In this document: positions 8,566 to 16,297 of the stretch, one piece after another
Layout: every line of letters starts with the position of its first letter
Position numbering within the stretch: position 1 is the stretch's first letter
Source of the DNA: Thermoproteus sp964342785
GTDB taxonomy: Archaea; Thermoproteota; Thermoprotei; Thermoproteales; Thermoproteaceae
Direction of reading: 5' to 3'
DNA: 64,000 nucleotides
Assembly: GCA_964342785.1 (NCBI GenBank)
Contig: CAYFGI010000001.1
Coordinates: 1-64,000 of the forward strand
Position numbers and translations under genes: made by a program
The notes under the pieces: generated by a model
Seen by the model: only the letters and a program-made list of their open reading frames with translations
Database searches by the model: none
Told to the model about the DNA's origin: nothing

Positions 8566-9654
8566 ATGGACGACTTCAAGAACCTATTGAGGAAGCTCTC
8601 CGAGGCCTTCGGCCCTCCAGGCTTCGAGGACGAGGTGAGGGATATAGTGGTGGAGGAGATGAAGCCGTATGTAGATGAGCTCTTCGTAGATCGCTGGGGG
8701 AACGTCTTCGGCGTCAAGCGGGGCAGAACCGACTATAGGGTGATGGTGGCGGCCCATATGGACGAGATAGGCCTTATGGTCGATTATGTGGATAAGAACG
8801 GATTCCTCAGGGTGAAGCCGATGGGCGGTTGGAATGAGGTGACGCTCGTAGGCCAGAGGGTAGTCGTGAGGACTAAGGACGGAAGGAAGATCAAAGGAGT
8901 TGTCGGTAGCAGGCCGCCCCACGTGACTCCGCCCGGGAAGGAAAGGGAGGCGCCTGAGATGAAGGATCTCTTCGTCGACATAGGCGTCTCCAGCGCCGAG
9001 GAGGCAGAGAAGCTGGGCGTCGGCGTCGGCTCGGTGGCAGTCCTCGATAGAGAGTTCGCGGAGCTGGCAGGAGGGGCGGTTACCGGCAAAGCCTTTGACG
9101 ATAGGGCGGGGCTGGCGGCGATGCTCTACGCCTTGAGGCTGATCGACGAGAGCCCGGTCACGATATACGCGGTCGCGACGGTGCAGGAGGAGATCGGCTT
9201 GAGGGGCGCCGCCGTGGCCGCGGAGAGGGTGAACCCACACGCCGCGATAGCTCTCGACACGACTATAGCTGCAGACATGCCGGGGGTGTCCGAGAGGGAA
9301 TACGTCGCGAGGCTGGGGGCGGGGCCCGCCGTAAAGGTGATGGACGGCGGAAGAGGGGGTCTGTTCGTGGCGCATCCAAAACTTAGGGATTTCCTCGTGG
9401 ATGTAGCCAGAAGAGAGGGCATACCCTACCAGCTCGAGGTGCTTTACGGCGGGACCACGGACGCCATGGCGATAGCCTTTAGGAGGGAGGGCATACCGGC
9501 AGTTACGATCAGCATACCTGCCCGTTATGTCCATTCGCCCGTCGAGGTCTTGAAGCTTGAGGACGCGGTCGGGGCGTCTAAACTATTGGCGTCGGCGTTG
9601 AGGAACATGACGCCGCAGTTCGTGGAGAGCTTGTTGGAAAGGAAGTTGAAATAA
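8566..9654 (+). CDS. M42-family metallo-aminopeptidase
   Basis: 362 residues, the usual size of M42 (TET-type) peptidases. Metal ligands and the catalytic pair are visible: His64 and Asp66 in VAAHMDEIG, Asp in AFDDRAG, Glu-Glu in QEEIGLRG, Asp in ALDTTIA, and His in ARYVHSPVEV. Archaeal relatives form dodecameric tetrahedral particles that trim peptides released by the proteasome; that is family knowledge. The neighbours are lipid-metabolism genes, so position gives no functional clue. Some databases label this family endoglucanase, which does not fit the catalytic residues. Confidence 0.92.
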   Translation: MDDFKNLLRKLSEAFGPPGFEDEVRDIVVEEMKPYVDELFVDRWGNVFGVKRGRTDYRVMVAAHMDEIGLMVDYVDKNGFLRVKPMGGWNEVTLVGQRVVVRTKDGRKIKGVVGSRPPHVTPPGKEREAPEMKDLFVDIGVSSAEEAEKLGVGVGSVAVLDREFAELAGGAVTGKAFDDRAGLAAMLYALRLIDESPVTIYAVATVQEEIGLRGAAVAAERVNPHAAIALDTTIAADMPGVSEREYVARLGAGPAVKVMDGGRGGLFVAHPKLRDFLVDVARREGIPYQLEVLYGGTTDAMAIAFRREGIPAVTISIPARYVHSPVEVLKLEDAVGASKLLASALRNMTPQFVESLLERKLK

Positions 9655-9688
9655 AACTATATAGCTCTATTTAGGCAATAGACGTAGC

Positions 9689-9702
9689 TTTTATTTAAAA
9701 AA
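9689..9702 (+). promoter_or_regulatory. TATA-like box of the hydratase/dehydrogenase-thiolase operon
   Basis: CTTTTATTTAAAAA centred about 26 nt before ATG 9722. It favours that ATG over the GTG at 9704, which would overlap the promoter. Confidence 0.5.
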
Positions 9703-9721
9703 GGTGCCCGTACTCCTCGTT

Positions 9722-11713
9722 ATGGCTAAAAAGGTGGCGGTCATAGGCGCAGGCACCATGGGGCACGGCATAGCCGAGCTTTTCGCCATAGCCGGCTACG
9801 AGGTCGCTCTGGTCGATATAGCCGAGGACTACTTGAAGAAGGCTCTACAAAACGTCGAGTGGTCTCTGAAGAAATTCGCCGAGAAGGGCCAGATAAAGGA
9901 GGACCCGCAGACTATTCTGGCTAGGATAAAGCCTATCGTCAACGACGTCTGTAAGGCGGTCGAGGGAGTCGAGATAATGGTGGAGGCGGTTATCGAGGAG
10001 ATCGAGACTAAGAAAAAGGTGTTCGCCGAGGCCGATCGATGCGCTCCTCCTAACGCGATACTCGCCACCAACACGTCGTCGCTTCCCATAACCGAGATAG
10101 CCGAGGCGGTCAAGCCCGAGAGGAGGCCTTTAGTCGTCGGCATGCATTTCTTTAACCCGCCTCCTCTGATGCCTCTCGTCGAGATAATCAAGGGCAAATA
10201 CACCAGCGACGAGACCGTGAAGCGGGTTGCCGAATACGCGTCCCAGCTCGGCAAACAGACCGTCGTCGTGAACAAAGACGTGCCCGGCTTCATAGTGAAT
10301 AGGATATTGGCCAGAGTCAACGACGCCGCGTGTTGGACAGTCGCCAGGGGCGAGGCCGACATAATCGCAGTCGATTCAGCCTTGAGATACCGCGTGGGGC
10401 TCCCCATGGGCGCCTTCCTGCTCATGGACTACACCGGCATAGACGTGATATGCTTCATAGGGGACGCCATGGCGAAAAGAGGCTTCAAGATGCATCCATG
10501 TTCATTAATCACGGAGAAATGCCAACAGAAGAAATATGGCGTCAAGACGGGCGAAGGCTTCTACAAGTACCCGGCGCCGGGCAAATTCCAGTGGCCCGAC
10601 ATACCTAAGGAGCCCGGCGAGAAGCTTGACGTAGTCGCGTTGCTGGCGCCCGCAATAAACGAAGCCGCATATCTCGTCAGAGAGGGCATAGCCACCAAGG
10701 AGGACGTAGACAAGGCGGTGAAGCTAGGCCTCAACTGGCCTAAAGGCCCGTTGGAGCTCGCCGACGAGCTGGGGATAGACGCCGTTGTGAAGGCGCTGGA
10801 GGCGTGGAAGGCCAAGACCGGCTTCGAGGAGTTCGCGCCCGATCCGCTTCTACTCGATATGGTTAAGTCAGGTAAATTGGGCCGTAAGAGCGGGGAGGGC
10901 TTCTATACATACGTAAAGGCTGAGGAGAAGAAGCTAGAGACCATAATCATAAGGTACGAGTCGCCTATCGTCTGGATCATACTAAATAGACCTGAGCGCC
11001 TCAACGCCATAAACCCCAAGATGGTCGAGGAGCTATCCGCGGCCCTAGACGAGGTTGCTAGATCCGACTTCGATAAAGCCAGAGTTGTCGTAATTACGGG
11101 CGTGGGCCGCGCCTTCTCCGCCGGCGCCGACGTCACGGGATTTGTGGGCACGACTCCGCTTCTCGCCTATAAGCTCTCCAGAGGCCTCCACGAGATAACC
11201 GAGAAGATAGAGAAGCTAGATAGGCCCGTTATATGCGCCTTGAACGGCTATACGCTCGGCGGCGGCTTGGAGCTCGCGCTTGCATGCGACTTGAGGATAG
11301 CCTCCGAGACAGCCGTGCTGGGCCAGCCCGAGGTCAACCTAGGCTTGTTCCCCGGCGGAGGAGGGACGCAGAGGCTCACGAGGCTCGTGGGGCTGGCTAG
11401 GGCCAAGGAGCTTATATTCACAGGCGACAATATATCGGCTAAAGACGCCGAAAGGATAGGACTTGTGAACAAGGTCGTGCCGCCGGAGAGGTTGGAGCAG
11501 GAAGCGAGGGCGCTCGCGCTCAAGCTGGCCGAGAAGCCGCCGATAGCGCTCGCCATGGCTAAGTACGCCATCAACTACGGCTACGAGGCGCCGTTGTGGG
11601 CGGCGCTCGATCTGGAGGCCGCTCACTTCGGCATAGTCTTCTCGACCGAGGATCTCTACGAGGGGGTGAGCGCGTTCCTACAGAAAAGGAAGCCTCAGTA
11701 TAAAGGGAAATGA
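9722..11713 (+). CDS. Bifunctional 3-hydroxyacyl-CoA dehydrogenase / enoyl-CoA hydratase (crotonyl-CoA hydratase type)
   Basis: 663 residues in two parts. Residues 1 to about 385 are an NAD-dependent 3-hydroxyacyl-CoA dehydrogenase: VAVIGAGTMGHGIAELF at the start, NTSSLPITEIA, HFFNPPPLMPLVEI, PGFIVNRIL and a second C-terminal domain. From about 395 there is an enoyl-CoA hydratase domain: NRPERLNAI, AFSAGADVTGF, NGYTLGGGLELALACDLRIA and NLGLFPGGGGTQRL. This dehydrogenase-first order is that of the archaeal enzyme turning crotonyl-CoA into acetoacetyl-CoA in the hydroxybutyrate carbon-fixation cycles. It is the reverse of bacterial FadB. The next gene is a thiolase overlapping by 4 nt, which completes conversion to acetyl-CoA. 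Use in fatty-acid oxidation is equally possible. Confidence 0.93.
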   Translation: MAKKVAVIGAGTMGHGIAELFAIAGYEVALVDIAEDYLKKALQNVEWSLKKFAEKGQIKEDPQTILARIKPIVNDVCKAVEGVEIMVEAVIEEIETKKKVFAEADRCAPPNAILATNTSSLPITEIAEAVKPERRPLVVGMHFFNPPPLMPLVEIIKGKYTSDETVKRVAEYASQLGKQTVVVNKDVPGFIVNRILARVNDAACWTVARGEADIIAVDSALRYRVGLPMGAFLLMDYTGIDVICFIGDAMAKRGFKMHPCSLITEKCQQKKYGVKTGEGFYKYPAPGKFQWPDIPKEPGEKLDVVALLAPAINEAAYLVREGIATKEDVDKAVKLGLNWPKGPLELADELGIDAVVKALEAWKAKTGFEEFAPDPLLLDMVKSGKLGRKSGEGFYTYVKAEEKKLETIIIRYESPIVWIILNRPERLNAINPKMVEELSAALDEVARSDFDKARVVVITGVGRAFSAGADVTGFVGTTPLLAYKLSRGLHEITEKIEKLDRPVICALNGYTLGGGLELALACDLRIASETAVLGQPEVNLGLFPGGGGTQRLTRLVGLARAKELIFTGDNISAKDAERIGLVNKVVPPERLEQEARALALKLAEKPPIALAMAKYAINYGYEAPLWAALDLEAAHFGIVFSTEDLYEGVSAFLQKRKPQYKGK

Positions 11714-12897
11714 GCCTTAGGAACGTCTACATAGTCGACTTCAGGCGTGTTCCCTTCAGCAGGCTCACGAGGAAGGAGCCGCAGAAAGATATCTATTACA
11801 ACATGAGGCCCGAGGAGGTGGCGGCGATAGTCGTGAGGGACCTCATAGAGAGGAACAACATAAGGCCCGAGGATATCGACGATCTAATAACAGGCATGGC
11901 GCTACAGACCGGCGAGGGCTTCTTATACGGCGGCAGACACGTCGTGTTCGCCGCGAAGCTCCCGGTCACCATCCCCGCGGCGGCTGTAGACCGCCAGTGC
12001 GCGTCCTCCATAACTTCGGTGGTGATGGGAGCCAACGAGATAGCGACGGGCATGGCTGATGTGGTAATAGCTGGAGGCGTCGAACATATGTCGAGAGTCC
12101 CCATGTACGATAACCCGCATATAGTCCTCAACCCGAAGTTCTTCACCGAGGAGTACGCCTTCTACGAGCTCAACATCGGCTACGTGATGGGGCTCACCGC
12201 CGAGAGGTTAGCCGAGGAGGCCAAGATAACTAGGGAGGAGATGGATAGATGGAGCTTGAGAAGCCACCAACTCGCCTACAGGGCGCAACAAGACGGATAC
12301 TTCAAGGGGGAGATAATACCGGTCGAGGTGGAGCAAGAAGGGAAGAAGGTCGTGATAGATAGGGACCTCTCGGTGAGGCCGGACACTAGCCTCGAGAAGC
12401 TGGCCCAGCTACCTCCCGCCTTCAAGGCCGATGGAGTGATAACCGCCGGCAACTCCTCGCCGTTGAACACCGGCGCGGCCTACGTGTTGTTGATGTCCGA
12501 AAGAGCGGTCAAGAAGTACGGCCTCCAGCCGATGGCTAGGCTCGTCAGCTACGGCTTCGCAGGCGTTCCCCCGGCTGTCATGGGCAAAGGCCCCGTGCCG
12601 GCATCGAGGAAGGCCTTAGATAAGGCGGGGCTTAAGGTCAAGGATATAGATCTTTGGGAGATAAACGAGGCTTTCGCCGTAGTAACCCTATATGCCATAA
12701 AGGAGCTAGGGATCGAGGAGGATAGGGTCAACAAGAGGGGAGGCGCGATAGCTATAGGCCATCCGTTAGGCGCCAGCGGCGCCAGGCTTATAGGCACCCT
12801 GGCGAGGCAACTACAAATAGAGGGGAAGGATAGAGGCGTCGCGACTCTCTGCGTCGGAGGAGGGCAGGGGGCCGCCGTAGTAATCGAAAGAGTATAG
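11710..12897 (+). CDS. Acetyl-CoA C-acetyltransferase (acetoacetyl-CoA beta-ketothiolase)
   Basis: 395 residues. Classical degradative/biosynthetic thiolase signature: nucleophile Cys97 in DRQCASSITS, NEAFAV, GGAIAIGHPLGASGAR with the catalytic histidine, and the final CVGGGQGAA containing the second active-site cysteine. The ATG overlaps the stop of the fused dehydrogenase/hydratase by 4 nt, so the two are a translational pair covering crotonyl-CoA to two acetyl-CoA. It differs from the thiolase at 1702-2874, which has HDCF instead of NEAF and a DUF35 partner. The two thiolases therefore probably serve different steps. Confidence 0.93.
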   Translation: MSLRNVYIVDFRRVPFSRLTRKEPQKDIYYNMRPEEVAAIVVRDLIERNNIRPEDIDDLITGMALQTGEGFLYGGRHVVFAAKLPVTIPAAAVDRQCASSITSVVMGANEIATGMADVVIAGGVEHMSRVPMYDNPHIVLNPKFFTEEYAFYELNIGYVMGLTAERLAEEAKITREEMDRWSLRSHQLAYRAQQDGYFKGEIIPVEVEQEGKKVVIDRDLSVRPDTSLEKLAQLPPAFKADGVITAGNSSPLNTGAAYVLLMSERAVKKYGLQPMARLVSYGFAGVPPAVMGKGPVPASRKALDKAGLKVKDIDLWEINEAFAVVTLYAIKELGIEEDRVNKRGGAIAIGHPLGASGARLIGTLARQLQIEGKDRGVATLCVGGGQGAAVVIERV

Positions 12898-12922
12898 GTT
12901 TTTCGACGTCGACCAACTCGTC
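12892..12922 (+). repeat. Imperfect copy of the aIF2-beta promoter region
   Basis: Starting at 12892 the sequence GTATAGGTTTTT and the following GTCGAC-AACTCG resemble the stretch beginning at 13002 (GTATAAGTTTTTT, then GTCGACGAACTCG). Roughly 24 of 30 positions agree from 12893 against 13003. The downstream copy holds the likely TATA box of the aIF2-beta gene. The upstream copy overlaps the end of the thiolase gene and has no ORF in register. It looks like a local duplication 110 nt apart, of unknown effect. Confidence 0.4.
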
Positions 12923-13001
12923 CAGCCTCTTTCTAGCCTCGAAGGACGGGGGCTCCTCGTGTGGATTTTGAGAGCAGAAGAGGTATGTCGTCTGAGAGGG
13001 G

Positions 13002-13014
13002 GTATAAGTTTTTT
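13002..13014 (+). promoter_or_regulatory. TATA-like box of the aIF2-beta gene
   Basis: GTATAAGTTTTTT centred about 26-28 nt before GTG 13036. It lies inside the longer reading frame that begins at GTG 12961, which argues that the longer frame is not the translated one. Confidence 0.5.
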
Positions 13015-13035
13015 AATGTCGACGAACTCGCCTCC

Positions 13036-13446
13036 GTGTCTTCGGAGAAGGAGTACATGGATCTGCTCGAGAGGGCCTATAAGATCGTGACCCCTAAAGC
13101 CCAGAGGAGGGCCGAGATCCCCAAGCTTGAGGTCCAGAACTTGCCGCGCAGAACGGTGATCGCCAACCTAGGCCAAATAGCGAAAAGACTCAACCGCGAT
13201 CCAAGCCATATCGCTAAGTTCTTCCAGAAGGAGCTGGCTATGCCCGGCATGTTAGACGGCGATACGCTCGTATTAAGCGGCGAGAGATCGCCTAAGGTTA
13301 TCGAGGCCGTATACGAGCGCTATCTCAAGTACTACGTGATCTGCCCCGTATGCGGGTCGATAGACACTATACTGCAGAGGGAAGGCCGTATTTACATCCT
13401 GAGGTGCACCGCCTGCGGAGCATCGACGCCGGTTAAACCGCTTTAA
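13036..13446 (+). CDS. Translation initiation factor aIF2, beta subunit
   Basis: 136 residues from GTG 13036. The frame is open from 12961, but known crenarchaeal aIF2-beta proteins begin with a segment like SSEKEY...LLERAY, which here follows this GTG directly, and a TATA-like box lies 26 nt before it. Features: central alpha/beta domain with NLGQIAKRLNRDPSHIAKF, then a C-terminal zinc ribbon CPVCGS...LRCTACGASTPVKPL with four cysteines. The protein is a subunit of the heterotrimeric factor bringing initiator Met-tRNA to the ribosome. It is transcribed alone and converges on the transporter at 13453 with a 6-nt gap. Confidence 0.93.
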   Translation: MSSEKEYMDLLERAYKIVTPKAQRRAEIPKLEVQNLPRRTVIANLGQIAKRLNRDPSHIAKFFQKELAMPGMLDGDTLVLSGERSPKVIEAVYERYLKYYVICPVCGSIDTILQREGRIYILRCTACGASTPVKPL

Positions 13447-13452
13447 TTTTCT

Positions 13453-14241
13453 CTAGGTTAAAACGGACAAGGCTCTTAACAGTTCCAGAATTGCGACGAT
13501 AGTGAATAGAGCTGATAGTGCTAGATATACGAGGCGAGGGTGTATCTTATGGGCGAGGCGCGCGGCCGCGAATCCGCTGACTAGCGCCGATGAGCCGACC
13601 ACGAGAGCTACCCATATGTTGAGTTGGCCTAGGTAGAAATACGCCGTGGCGCCCCCTAGAGCGGAAAGCGCCATGGCCGCCGTAGCGGTCCCCACGACCT
13701 TCCTTATGGGCATGTCGCTTATCGCGCTGATAACTACGGCGAACATAATACCGCCGCTGGCGCCGATAAGGCCGGTGATCAAGCCGATCCCTACGCTCGA
13801 CAAAACCGCCGCCATGCGCCGCGCCCTAGGCCTCAGCTCGCCTATGCGGCTCCTTATCTGCGGTAAAAGCCCTTTATCGGATCCGGAGACCGCATTGCCG
13901 AGGGAGGTATAGGCGAAGTAAAACGACGAGGCGGCGAAGAGGATCTCCAGAGGGGGCTCCGGAGCCCTCACGGCCACGTGCGAGCCCAGCTGAGCTCCCG
14001 CGAGTGCTCCGAGTCCTAGCATCGCCGCATAACGGCCGTCTACATCGTGGGCATTTAGGTATACGGCCAACGTAGATAGAGAAGCCACTAGGTCTACCAA
14101 CAGACTCGCGCCGACCGATTGCTGGTATGTAAGCCCCATGTAGGAGAGGGCGGGCACTGTTAGGGCGACCCCGCTGGATCCCGTGAGGCCCATCAACACG
14201 CCCACCGCGACGCCTAAGGCGACTAAGAGCGCCGTGTCCAC
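13453..14241 (-). CDS. TauE/SafE-family membrane transporter
   Basis: 262 residues, mostly hydrophobic with about eight membrane segments. It has the duplicated TauE/SafE layout: GLTGSSGVALTVPAL near the N-terminus and GLIGASGGIMFAVVIS in the second half, both glycine-rich loops typical of the family. Family members export sulfite, sulfoacetate or other organic anions. In a sulfur-metabolising hyperthermophile a sulfur anion is a reasonable guess, but nothing in the sequence proves it. GTG start; a TATA-like element on the minus strand (TACGTAAATATC, 14259-14270) sits about 24 nt upstream. Confidence 0.85.
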   Translation of the reverse strand: MDTALLVALGVAVGVLMGLTGSSGVALTVPALSYMGLTYQQSVGASLLVDLVASLSTLAVYLNAHDVDGRYAAMLGLGALAGAQLGSHVAVRAPEPPLEILFAASSFYFAYTSLGNAVSGSDKGLLPQIRSRIGELRPRARRMAAVLSSVGIGLITGLIGASGGIMFAVVISAISDMPIRKVVGTATAAMALSALGGATAYFYLGQLNIWVALVVGSSALVSGFAAARLAHKIHPRLVYLALSALFTIVAILELLRALSVLT

Positions 14242-14244
14242 GCC

Positions 14245-14270
14245 AACTTTTTATTGTAGATATTTACGTA
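14245..14270. promoter_or_regulatory. Overlapping divergent promoters (TauE transporter / Nudix)
   Basis: Only 35 nt separate two divergent GTG starts at 14241 (minus) and 14277 (plus). AACTTTTTA at 14245-14253 is about 28 nt before the plus start. TACGTAAATATC on the minus strand at 14259-14270 is about 24 nt before the minus start. The two elements therefore lie crosswise, each next to the other gene's start. Confidence 0.4.
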
Positions 14271-14276
14271 TAGCCG

Positions 14277-14699
14277 GTGAGGAAATGCATAGTGGCTTCA
14301 GGCATCCTCATCGAGGGAGGGAAGGCCTTGTTGGTGTTCCACGAGAAGCTGGGCGTCTGGCTCTACCCCGGCGGGCACGTAGAGGAGGGAGAGACGCCCT
14401 CGGAGGCCGTGGTGAGGGAATTCAGGGAGGAGACAGGGCTGGAGGTAGAGCCTGTAGGTCCCAGGCGCGGCGTATCTAGCAACGACGTGGTAGAAGAGCC
14501 GTTGCCTCTAGCTATCTTGAGGGAGGTGGTGAGATATCCGACGGAGACACATATACATTACGACTTGGTGTTCCTGGTCAAACGCGTGGGCGGCTCCTTG
14601 AGGCAAGGCGTGTGGTTTTCGAGGGAAGAGCTGGATAATATAAAGACCTATCCCAACGTGAGGGAGGTGCTGAGGTTGGCCTTTAGGGAGGGCGTATGA
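14277..14699 (+). CDS. Nudix hydrolase
   Basis: 140 residues. The Nudix box is complete: glycines and glutamates of GGHVEEGE, then VREFREETGLEVE, matching GX5EX7REUXEEXGU. The protein hydrolyses a nucleoside diphosphate linked to another group; the substrate is not assignable. GTG start. The stop overlaps the ATG of the LysE-type transporter by 4 nt, so the two are cotranslated. A second, unrelated Nudix gene lies at 59894. Confidence 0.9.
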   Translation: MRKCIVASGILIEGGKALLVFHEKLGVWLYPGGHVEEGETPSEAVVREFREETGLEVEPVGPRRGVSSNDVVEEPLPLAILREVVRYPTETHIHYDLVFLVKRVGGSLRQGVWFSREELDNIKTYPNVREVLRLAFREGV

Positions 14700-15340
14700 G
14701 CTTGCTGGATTTGGTGGTACAGACGGTGATGGTGACGCCGTCGGGCGCGTTTTCGCCCGGCCCGCTTACTACGGCCGCCGTTGTGCAAGGCGCCTTGAGG
14801 AACACGCCGGGAGAGGCCCTTAGGTCCGGGCTGAAGGTGGCCGCGGGACATATGGCCTTCGAGCTCCCCTACGTCCTGGCTCTGGGCCTTATCTCGAGCA
14901 TGCTGGCCGCTCTTGAGAAGCCTCTAGCTGTCGTATCGTTCATTTTCTCGTTGTTCTTTGCCTATCTTACAGCCAGAAGCGGGGTGGAGGCAATCAAGGG
15001 GCTCGGCGACCGGACTAACGCCGTGCGGCGCACAACGCCTTTTTTGACCGGGGTGTTGTTCACCGGAGCTAATCCTTACTTCTTGATGTGGTGGGCCACC
15101 GTTGGGCTTCCTATTGTGGGCCAAGCCTTCAAGCTCGGCCTTCTCGGCATAGCGGTTATGTACAGCTCCCACGTCTGGATGGATTACTTATGGCTCGGGC
15201 TTATGGCCTCGACCGGCGGCGCCTCTAGGTTGCTCCGCGGCAAGTGGTACGGCTATCTGCTCGTAGCGCTGGCGGCTCTTCTCGCCTTGTTCGGAATCGA
15301 TGTATTGCTCCGAGCCTTCCTTGGGGTTTTTCTTATATAA
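14696..15340 (+). CDS. LysE/RhtB-family exporter
   Basis: 214 residues with about six hydrophobic segments. The N-terminal signature SPGPLTTAAVVQGALRN corresponds to the conserved PGP motif of LysE/RhtB exporters. A second conserved region, LTGVLFTGANPYFLMWW, begins the C-terminal half, where the family has NPKAxLFW. The family exports amino acids or other small cationic or zwitterionic molecules. It is coupled to the Nudix gene by an ATGA overlap. Substrate unknown. Confidence 0.85.
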   Translation: MSLLDLVVQTVMVTPSGAFSPGPLTTAAVVQGALRNTPGEALRSGLKVAAGHMAFELPYVLALGLISSMLAALEKPLAVVSFIFSLFFAYLTARSGVEAIKGLGDRTNAVRRTTPFLTGVLFTGANPYFLMWWATVGLPIVGQAFKLGLLGIAVMYSSHVWMDYLWLGLMASTGGASRLLRGKWYGYLLVALAALLALFGIDVLLRAFLGVFLI

Positions 15341-15354
15341 CCCATAATTCTTCC

Positions 15355-15843
15355 ATGAGGACTTGGATCATAGCCGTGGTGGTTATCGTGGCGGCGGGGA
15401 TCCTGTTCAGTTATTTTTACTTCTCGCAGGGACATCTAGACATCTACGTGGCGGATCCGCCGCAATCCCCGATAGCTATATACCTCACGTTTACTTCCCT
15501 CGCTTTACATAAGGTCGGCTCTAACAGCTCAGGCTGGGTCGTCGTCTTCAACGGGAGCAAGACTATCGAGATATCTAGTACGCCCCAACTATTGATCTCG
15601 GCGTCAGTGCCCGCGGGCGAGTACAACGAGGTTTTCTTCACGATATCAAGCGCGACGGTCCAGATAGGCGGTGTGAACATAACGGCGAGGGTGCCGAGCC
15701 AAGTCTTCAAGGTACACATAATCGGCGGGCTTAGGCTTAACGGCGGATCTTCCGAGAAGTTGCTCATATCGTTCCCGCACATAACCGCCGCGAACGGCCA
15801 GATAATAATCAGCCCCTCGATCACAGCCCAAGTGATATCTTGA
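15355..15843 (+). CDS. Membrane-anchored DUF4382-like extracytoplasmic protein
   Basis: 162 residues from ATG 15355; the frame is open further up but that part overlaps the exporter. The N-terminus (MRTWIIAVVVIVAAGILFSY) is one membrane anchor or signal segment, followed by a beta-rich domain of about 135 residues ending without a second membrane span. The pattern of short strands with SGWVVVFNGSKTIEI and a following small-residue segment resembles DUF4382 domains, found in secreted archaeal and bacterial proteins of unknown function. A T-rich TATA-like stretch (GTTTTTCTTATATAA, from 15327) precedes it. Its stop overlaps the TTG of trmO. Confidence 0.6.
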   Translation: MRTWIIAVVVIVAAGILFSYFYFSQGHLDIYVADPPQSPIAIYLTFTSLALHKVGSNSSGWVVVFNGSKTIEISSTPQLLISASVPAGEYNEVFFTISSATVQIGGVNITARVPSQVFKVHIIGGLRLNGGSSEKLLISFPHITAANGQIIISPSITAQVIS

Positions 15844-16286
15844 AGATCGAGCTGAGACCTATAGGTTTCGTCGAGCGGGGGCTCCCCGGCCCCGAGGAGG
15901 GAGTTAAGGCAGATAGAAGGAGTTTCGTCTCGACCATCAAGATATTCGAGGAGTACGTGGAGGGGCTCGCTGGGCTTGAGGAGTACAGCCATATCTTCGT
16001 CATATGGTACATGGATAGAGTTCGGAGCTTCGAGCTTAAGGTCAAGCCCAGGCGTCTGCCAGATGCGCCGGAGGTGGGCATATTCGCCACGCGTTTCCCT
16101 CCGAGGCCGAACCCTATAGGCTTGACCGTAGCCGAGCTCGTGTCGCTGGAGCCCCCCAGAATCCACGTGAGGAACCTAGATGCTTGGACCGGGAGCCCCG
16201 TCCTCGACATAAAGCCCTACGACGTCCTTGACGTGGTCGAGAGGCCGAAGATGCCCGAGTGGTTGAAGCGTTTTTTAAACGCTTGA
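15840..16286 (+). CDS. trmO: tRNA (N6-threonylcarbamoyladenosine) methyltransferase, TrmO/TsaA family
   Basis: 148 residues from a TTG whose last two bases begin the upstream TGA. The diagnostic TsaA/TrmO motifs are FATRFPPRPNPIGLTVAEL and LDAWTGSPVLDIKPY. The family is a small SAM-dependent beta-barrel methyltransferase that turns t6A37 of certain tRNAs into m6t6A. The t6A pathway enzyme Sua5 is also in this window (23262-24296), though in a different operon. Archaeal members have been called VirR- or YaeB-like. The TTG start rests on the overlap; no nearby ATG fits. Confidence 0.88.
   Translation: MKIELRPIGFVERGLPGPEEGVKADRRSFVSTIKIFEEYVEGLAGLEEYSHIFVIWYMDRVRSFELKVKPRRLPDAPEVGIFATRFPPRPNPIGLTVAELVSLEPPRIHVRNLDAWTGSPVLDIKPYDVLDVVERPKMPEWLKRFLNA
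16271..16280 (+). promoter_or_regulatory. TATA-like box of the 2-hydroxyacid dehydrogenase gene
   Basis: TTTTTTAAAC is centred about 23 nt before ATG 16298, inside the last codons of trmO. It supports ATG 16298 over the earlier in-frame start at 16259. Confidence 0.45.
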
Positions 16287-16297
16287 TTCATCCCGAT

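Noticed and set aside
8584..9534. 316-codon open frame antisense to the M42 peptidase
   Set aside because: Opposite a gene with intact catalytic motifs; the translation has no domain-like features.
12961..13035. N-terminal extension of aIF2-beta
   Set aside because: It contains the TATA-like box and is not expected from crenarchaeal homologues.
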